7,925 nucleotides of DNA, from the NCBI GenBank assembly GCA_003499925.1, contig DNRQ01000143.1, positions 1 to 7,925 of the forward strand, read 5' to 3'. Source of the stretch: Geobacter sp. (lineage in GTDB: Bacteria > Desulfobacterota > Desulfuromonadia > Geobacterales > Geobacteraceae). Positions 5,668 through 7,925 of the stretch are shown piece by piece (positions within the stretch are counted from its first letter, which is position 1; each line of letters starts with the position of its first letter). The notes below the pieces were generated by a model that saw only the letters and a program-made list of their open reading frames with translations, was not told where the DNA came from and did not search any database. The position numbers and the translations under genes are program-made.

Positions 5668-6630
5668 GGCATCTTCTCCCCATGATAATCACGGGCAACG
5701 AGCAAACCCGCTTTGGCGTGCAACTTATGAGATGATGATGGAAAGCCAGGCTGGGGGGAATCATCGGTCCCCTGTGGACTGGAGCTTGTCGTTGTCAGAG
5801 AATGAGGTTATGGCGACCAGCTTTTCATAGCTCTCGCGCATAAACATTTTCACCAGTTGCAACACCAACGGATTTATCTTGAAATATGCGGGCAGTTTCA
5901 ATATCTTACATCCCCTGATTGTTTTAGACTGGTCCAGCGTTTTTTTGCCTGAAGGAAAACCCGTGAATATATATCTGGCATCGGTAGCTTTTGCTGCTTC
6001 TCTGACGGTATGTGTCATGAAATCGGTTACTTGCAACGGCTGGCTCTTTGTGTCAGAAAAATAGACGTCTTCTATAATAACGTCCTCAACCTGGTATAGT
6101 ATTTCGACAGCTGACAGATTGTTTTCATGATATGCACCCATTACCACGATTTTGGGATGTTCGAATAAGGGTTTGGCCCAGGCGACAAAAAATTCTTTAT
6201 TCAAGCGTTCTTTTTTGTAAAAATACCTGGTCCTGGCGTAAAAGGATTTGTATATCGTGAATGCCTCTTCAATAAAGAGGTTTAGATCCGTGATTCTCCT
6301 GGCGCTGAATACTTCCAAACTCTTTTTTATGATCTGCCTGTGCTTGCAATTTGATGCATCTATAGAGTAGCTTTGAGGTTTGTCGTACAATAACATATGC
6401 ACGTAGCTGTTGCTCGAAGCGCCTGCCGGTACCGGATGCATGACACCTCCCACCAAGGCTTGCATCGGATAGTTCAGCAAGCCGGGAGTGACCTCGGCGA
6501 AAGGAAAAAGCGGCCTGAAAAAGAACGGGCGTGGTTCGACCCACCAGGTGTCCTGTATTTTCACTACATGCATTCCGCATGCTCGCTGGAAGGCCGCGTA
6601 CTCGTCTATCGTCATCGCTTCCCATGCCAT
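4830..6630 (-). repeat. Tandem gene duplication, about 838-bp units offset by 963 bp
   Basis: Bases 4830-5667 and 5793-6630 align without gaps at an offset of exactly 963 bp. Similarity begins near the ribosome site (GGGGAGAA and TGCC are shared just ahead of ATG) and ends near the SFSD/AFSD codons. The upstream and downstream flanks are unrelated. The unit is thus one coding region plus its ribosome site. Protein identity is about 79%, so the duplication is not recent, but it is much better preserved at the 5' end. Confidence 0.9.
5761..6630 (-). CDS. GNAT/FemAB-like transferase paralogue, upstream copy (289 aa)
   Basis: First gene of the leftward tandem pair. The order of segments matches its sister: MAWEAMTIDEYAAFQRACG at the N-terminus, WWVEPRPFFFRPLFPF (29-44), GGVMHPVPAG (61-70), CKHRQIIKK (95-103), TRYFYKKERLNK (134-145), NLSAVEILYQVEDVIIED (171-188), FSDTKSQPLQVTDFMTHT (191-208), FTGFPSGKKTLDQSK (222-236), GCKILKLPAYFKINP (240-254). 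It ends shortly after SFSD. The late pattern of paired strands followed by a helix and an RGFPSGK-type loop is compatible with GNAT/FemAB-like transferases, but no acetyl-CoA loop is obvious enough to name the donor. ATG 6630 has GGGGAG (6639-6644 on the + strand) 8 nt upstream, the same spacing as the sister. This copy is more A/T-rich than the sister. A - strand promoter candidate lies about 240 nt upstream. It could instead be an uncharacterised transferase family restricted to this bacterial group. Confidence 0.86.
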   Translation of the reverse strand: MAWEAMTIDEYAAFQRACGMHVVKIQDTWWVEPRPFFFRPLFPFAEVTPGLLNYPMQALVGGVMHPVPAGASSNSYVHMLLYDKPQSYSIDASNCKHRQIIKKSLEVFSARRITDLNLFIEEAFTIYKSFYARTRYFYKKERLNKEFFVAWAKPLFEHPKIVVMGAYHENNLSAVEILYQVEDVIIEDVYFSDTKSQPLQVTDFMTHTVREAAKATDARYIFTGFPSGKKTLDQSKTIRGCKILKLPAYFKINPLVLQLVKMFMRESYEKLVAITSFSDNDKLQSTGDR

Positions 6631-6835
6631 GGCACTTTCTCCCCGATCCTCGGAACCTTATGAACCTGCTTCTCTCTTCAGATCGCCCCGGGACTGCTTC
6701 GAGGTGCATTTCATTGTCGACCAATTGAGACTTTCGCAGTCTGGACAACAGAAATGTCAGTTTCCGACTGCATGCAGATTCTTTAGCTATCTGAGTTTCG
6801 CGCCCGCCTGCTTGTGACTCGTTAGTGCATAGCAG

Positions 6836-6847
6836 GCTTTGCAAAGC
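6836..6847. promoter_or_regulatory. 12-bp perfect palindrome (operator candidate)
   Basis: GCTTTGCAAAGC is a perfect palindrome. On the - strand it lies directly downstream of a TATACT hexamer (6848-6853) and about 23 nt beyond the candidate promoter at 6870-6899. That position would suit a repressor site controlling the transferase pair. This is inference from position and symmetry only. Confidence 0.3.
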
Positions 6848-6869
6848 AGTATAAGGCAAAGATATTTCA

Positions 6870-6899
6870 ACGATATTGGCGTTCCGCAAAAGCCGTCAA
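6870..6899 (-). promoter_or_regulatory. Candidate sigma70-type promoter for the transferase pair
   Basis: On the - strand TTGACG (6894-6899) and TATCGT (6870-6875) are separated by 18 nt. This gives five and four matches to the TTGACA and TATAAT consensus hexamers. Transcription would run leftwards and leave a leader of roughly 230 nt before ATG 6630, which is long. A second -10-like TATACT at 6848-6853 has no good -35 partner. Confidence 0.3.
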
Positions 6900-7027
6900 A
6901 ACTGATAAATTAAAATGCTACCATTAATCCGTTTGGTCACAAGCGAGTTTTTTGGCTCAGGATGAGGTGCCTGGGTTTCAGGGAGATCTCGTGACAGGGG
7001 GAATGATGGTTTGGGGACGTCGCGTCT

Positions 7028-7040
7028 CTAATCAGATTAG
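7028..7040. promoter_or_regulatory. CTAATC/GATTAG palindrome (operator candidate)
   Basis: CTAATCAGATTAG is a perfect 6+1+6 inverted repeat in the gene-free stretch. The same half-sites occur in the opposite order at 7842-7855. A dimeric regulator site is possible; the regulator is unknown. Confidence 0.3.
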
Positions 7041-7134
7041 TAACCGTCAATAATTTGTCAAGCCTCTGTAATTGCGGCAAAAAGTGCACAAATGAATCGT
7101 GTTTATTCGTAGGAGGTCGATCCACGCGGTTCTG

Positions 7135-7168
7135 CTATCCACATTTTTGTTGATAATGCTGTGGATAA
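7135..7168. promoter_or_regulatory. Cluster of DnaA-box-like sequences
   Basis: TGTGGATAA at 7160-7168 is the exact reverse complement of the classical DnaA box TTATCCACA. TGTTGATAA at 7148-7156 (TTATCAACA on the - strand) and CTATCCACA at 7135-7143 each differ from that box by one base. Three boxes or near-boxes thus fall within 34 bp, two in one orientation and one in the other, in A/T-richer non-coding DNA. No dnaA, dnaN, parAB or rep gene is visible nearby, so an origin is not established. DnaA-dependent regulation or titration, or chance, remain possible. Confidence 0.4.
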
Positions 7169-7455
7169 CTTTCCCTGCCCGTTGCCTATATGTCCCAAGA
7201 TCGTGACTTTTTACCGTTTTGCCTAAATAATGAGCAGTTCTTCTGGCCTGCGACAGTACCCGCTTTTCCTCCGGTTCTGCCTGTTACGCGCCGCCGAATT
7301 GCATGTTTCGGGAAATGTGTTAATACTTGCACATCGCTTGCGCCGGAGGCGTCACAGGCCGGGAAGAGGCCATTGGCAGGCGACCGGCTCCGGAATGACG
7401 GATGGCAGTCGGGACGGTCTTTATCCGAAGGGATGGAGCTTTCGAGGGAGAAAAC

Positions 7456-7794
7456 ATGGAACGAAATATTTGCGATCTTTCAGTCGGGCATTGCAAACCG
7501 TGTGAAGGGGGAGCGCCCCCTATGCCATCGGCCGACGCCGAACGTCTTCTCGCCGGACTTCCCGGGTGGGAGCAGGTCGCAGGCGTGATATCGAAGCGGT
7601 TCGAATTCAAGAACTATTGCCAGACCATGGCCTTCGTCAATGCCGTGGCCTGGATCGCCCAAAGCGAGGGGCACCACCCGGATCTGGAGGTCTCCTATCG
7701 CTCCTGCCGGGTCAGTTACACGACCCACGCCGTCGGCGGGCTCTCGGATAACGACTTCATCTGTGCCGCACGGGTGGAAGCCCTTTTTCAATGA
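7456..7794 (+). CDS. phhB: Pterin-4a-carbinolamine dehydratase
   Basis: Small cytosolic enzyme (112 aa, usual size about 95-115) that dehydrates 4a-hydroxytetrahydropterin to the quinonoid dihydropterin. This recycles the cofactor of aromatic amino acid hydroxylases. The family signature is clear: EGHHPDLEVSY with His73, His74 and Pro75, then YTTHAVGGLSDND with His91 and Asp98/Asp100. Upstream are LLAGLPGW and ISKRFEFKNYCQTMAFVNAVA. The N-terminal CKPCEGGAPP with a Cys-x-x-Cys pair is common in bacterial members and may bind metal. ATG 7456 is chosen because GAGGGAG (7444-7450) sits 5 nt upstream and the family-like N-terminus starts here; an in-frame ATG at 7402 would add 18 unrelated residues. 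No hydroxylase (phhA) is seen in the window. In bacteria lacking one, such proteins have been linked to other pterin or molybdopterin roles, so the physiological job is open. It is transcribed away from the transferase pair. Confidence 0.95.
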   Translation: MERNICDLSVGHCKPCEGGAPPMPSADAERLLAGLPGWEQVAGVISKRFEFKNYCQTMAFVNAVAWIAQSEGHHPDLEVSYRSCRVSYTTHAVGGLSDNDFICAARVEALFQ

Positions 7795-7841
7795 TCACGA
7801 CTCATCGCTCTCTTCTCCGGTTCTTGGCCAAAGAACTACCT

Positions 7842-7855
7842 GATTAGTGCTAATC
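7842..7855. promoter_or_regulatory. GATTAG/CTAATC palindrome downstream of the dehydratase
   Basis: GATTAGTGCTAATC has perfect 6-base arms with a 2-base centre, 47 nt after the dehydratase stop. No T-run follows, so an operator for a gene beyond the window is more likely than a terminator. Part of it (AGTGCTAA) resembles one half of the CIRCE element bound by HrcA, but the second half is missing. Confidence 0.35.
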
Positions 7856-7877
7856 TTCCGCACACTGCGCAGGCACC

Positions 7878-7910
7878 CCCTCCCCCTCGATGGGGGAGGG
7901 CCGGGGAGCA
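7878..7910. repeat. C-rich/G-rich intergenic hairpin repeat (copy 3)
   Basis: CCCTCCCCC (7878-7886) and GGGGGAGGG (7892-7900) form a perfect 9-bp stem around TCGAT, followed by a G-rich tail. It has the same layout and orientation as the units at 354-390 and 2695-2736. It lies near the window edge after the dehydratase gene and may help end its transcript. Confidence 0.75.
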
Positions 7911-7925
7911 CTGCCATTAAGTTAA

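Larger units (their letters stand above)
6631..7455. other. 825-nt stretch without a convincing gene, A/T-richer
   Basis: This gap separates the divergent transferase pair (- strand) from the dehydratase gene (+ strand). Open frames on both strands here are short, lack good ribosome sites and read as low-quality protein, so I call none. The stretch holds palindromes at 6768-6777 (CTGCATGCAG), 6836-6847 and 7028-7040. It also holds a 9-base inverted repeat (GCTTGTGAC at 6810-6818, GTCACAAGC at 6936-6944) followed by T6 at 6948-6953, a candidate - strand promoter at 6870-6899, and DnaA-box-like motifs at 7135-7168. About 7190-7455 shows nothing recognisable except the dehydratase ribosome site at its end. 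A gene remnant or a structured RNA is possible but not shown. Confidence 0.6.

Noticed and set aside
6269..6889. 206-codon - strand frame overlapping the 5' part of the upstream transferase
   Set aside because: It is out of frame with the well-conserved paralogue. A similar shadow exists opposite the sister gene (5393-5764) simply because the DNA is duplicated.
7299..7326. TTGCAT and TAATAC hexamers ahead of the dehydratase gene
   Set aside because: Poor consensus match in A/T-richer DNA, where such hexamers are common.
7190..7588. 132-codon + strand frame before and across the dehydratase start
   Set aside because: It overlaps the dehydratase in another frame and shows no recognisable protein features or ribosome site.
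1..7925. tRNA, rRNA, IS element, toxin-antitoxin or phage genes
   Set aside because: No cloverleaf with a T-loop GTTCRANYC pattern, no rRNA-like sequence, no transposase or integrase motifs and no paired small toxin-antitoxin frames could be identified by reading both strands.

Overview
The window looks like chromosomal DNA of a high-GC, Gram-negative, Geobacter-like member of the Desulfuromonadales. This is an inference from the GC-rich coding style, strong GGAGG-type ribosome sites, the kind of intergenic hairpin repeats, and a general resemblance of the proteins. No marker gene proves the taxon.

Left part (1-3999, GC-rich, all + strand): the 3' end of an aldo/keto reductase, then a complete transketolase (tkt, 495-2591) and a complete long-form transaldolase (tal, 2872-3999). 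Tkt and Tal together make up the sugar-rearranging core of the non-oxidative pentose phosphate pathway, linking pentose phosphates to fructose-6-P and glyceraldehyde-3-P. The gaps around them carry dispersed palindromic repeats: C-rich/G-rich hairpins at 354-437 and 2695-2736, and a REP-like double hairpin at 2597-2653.

Middle part (4000-4713): a possible 21-codon micro-ORF, a short 18-bp tandem repeat, and a 121-aa protein of unknown function with an excellent ribosome site.

Right-middle part (4714-6630, - strand, visibly lower GC): two tandem paralogous genes, about 79% identical over roughly 279 residues. They encode proteins that look like GNAT/FemAB-fold acyl- or aminoacyl-transferases. 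The first 153 nt of the two copies are about 95% identical, while the next 114 nt are only about 75% identical. This pattern suggests gene conversion and is the most interesting signal in the window.

Right part (6631-7925): an 825-nt AT-richer stretch without a convincing gene. It carries several palindromes, a candidate - strand promoter for the tandem pair, and a compact cluster of DnaA-box-like sequences (7135-7168). After it come a small pterin-4a-carbinolamine dehydratase gene (7456-7794), a GATTAG/CTAATC palindrome and a last copy of the C-rich/G-rich hairpin repeat.

I do not see a complete novel defence, secretion or mobile system. The best leads are the duplicated transferase pair with its putative conversion tract, and the unexplained regulatory or replication-like motifs in the gene-free stretch upstream of it.
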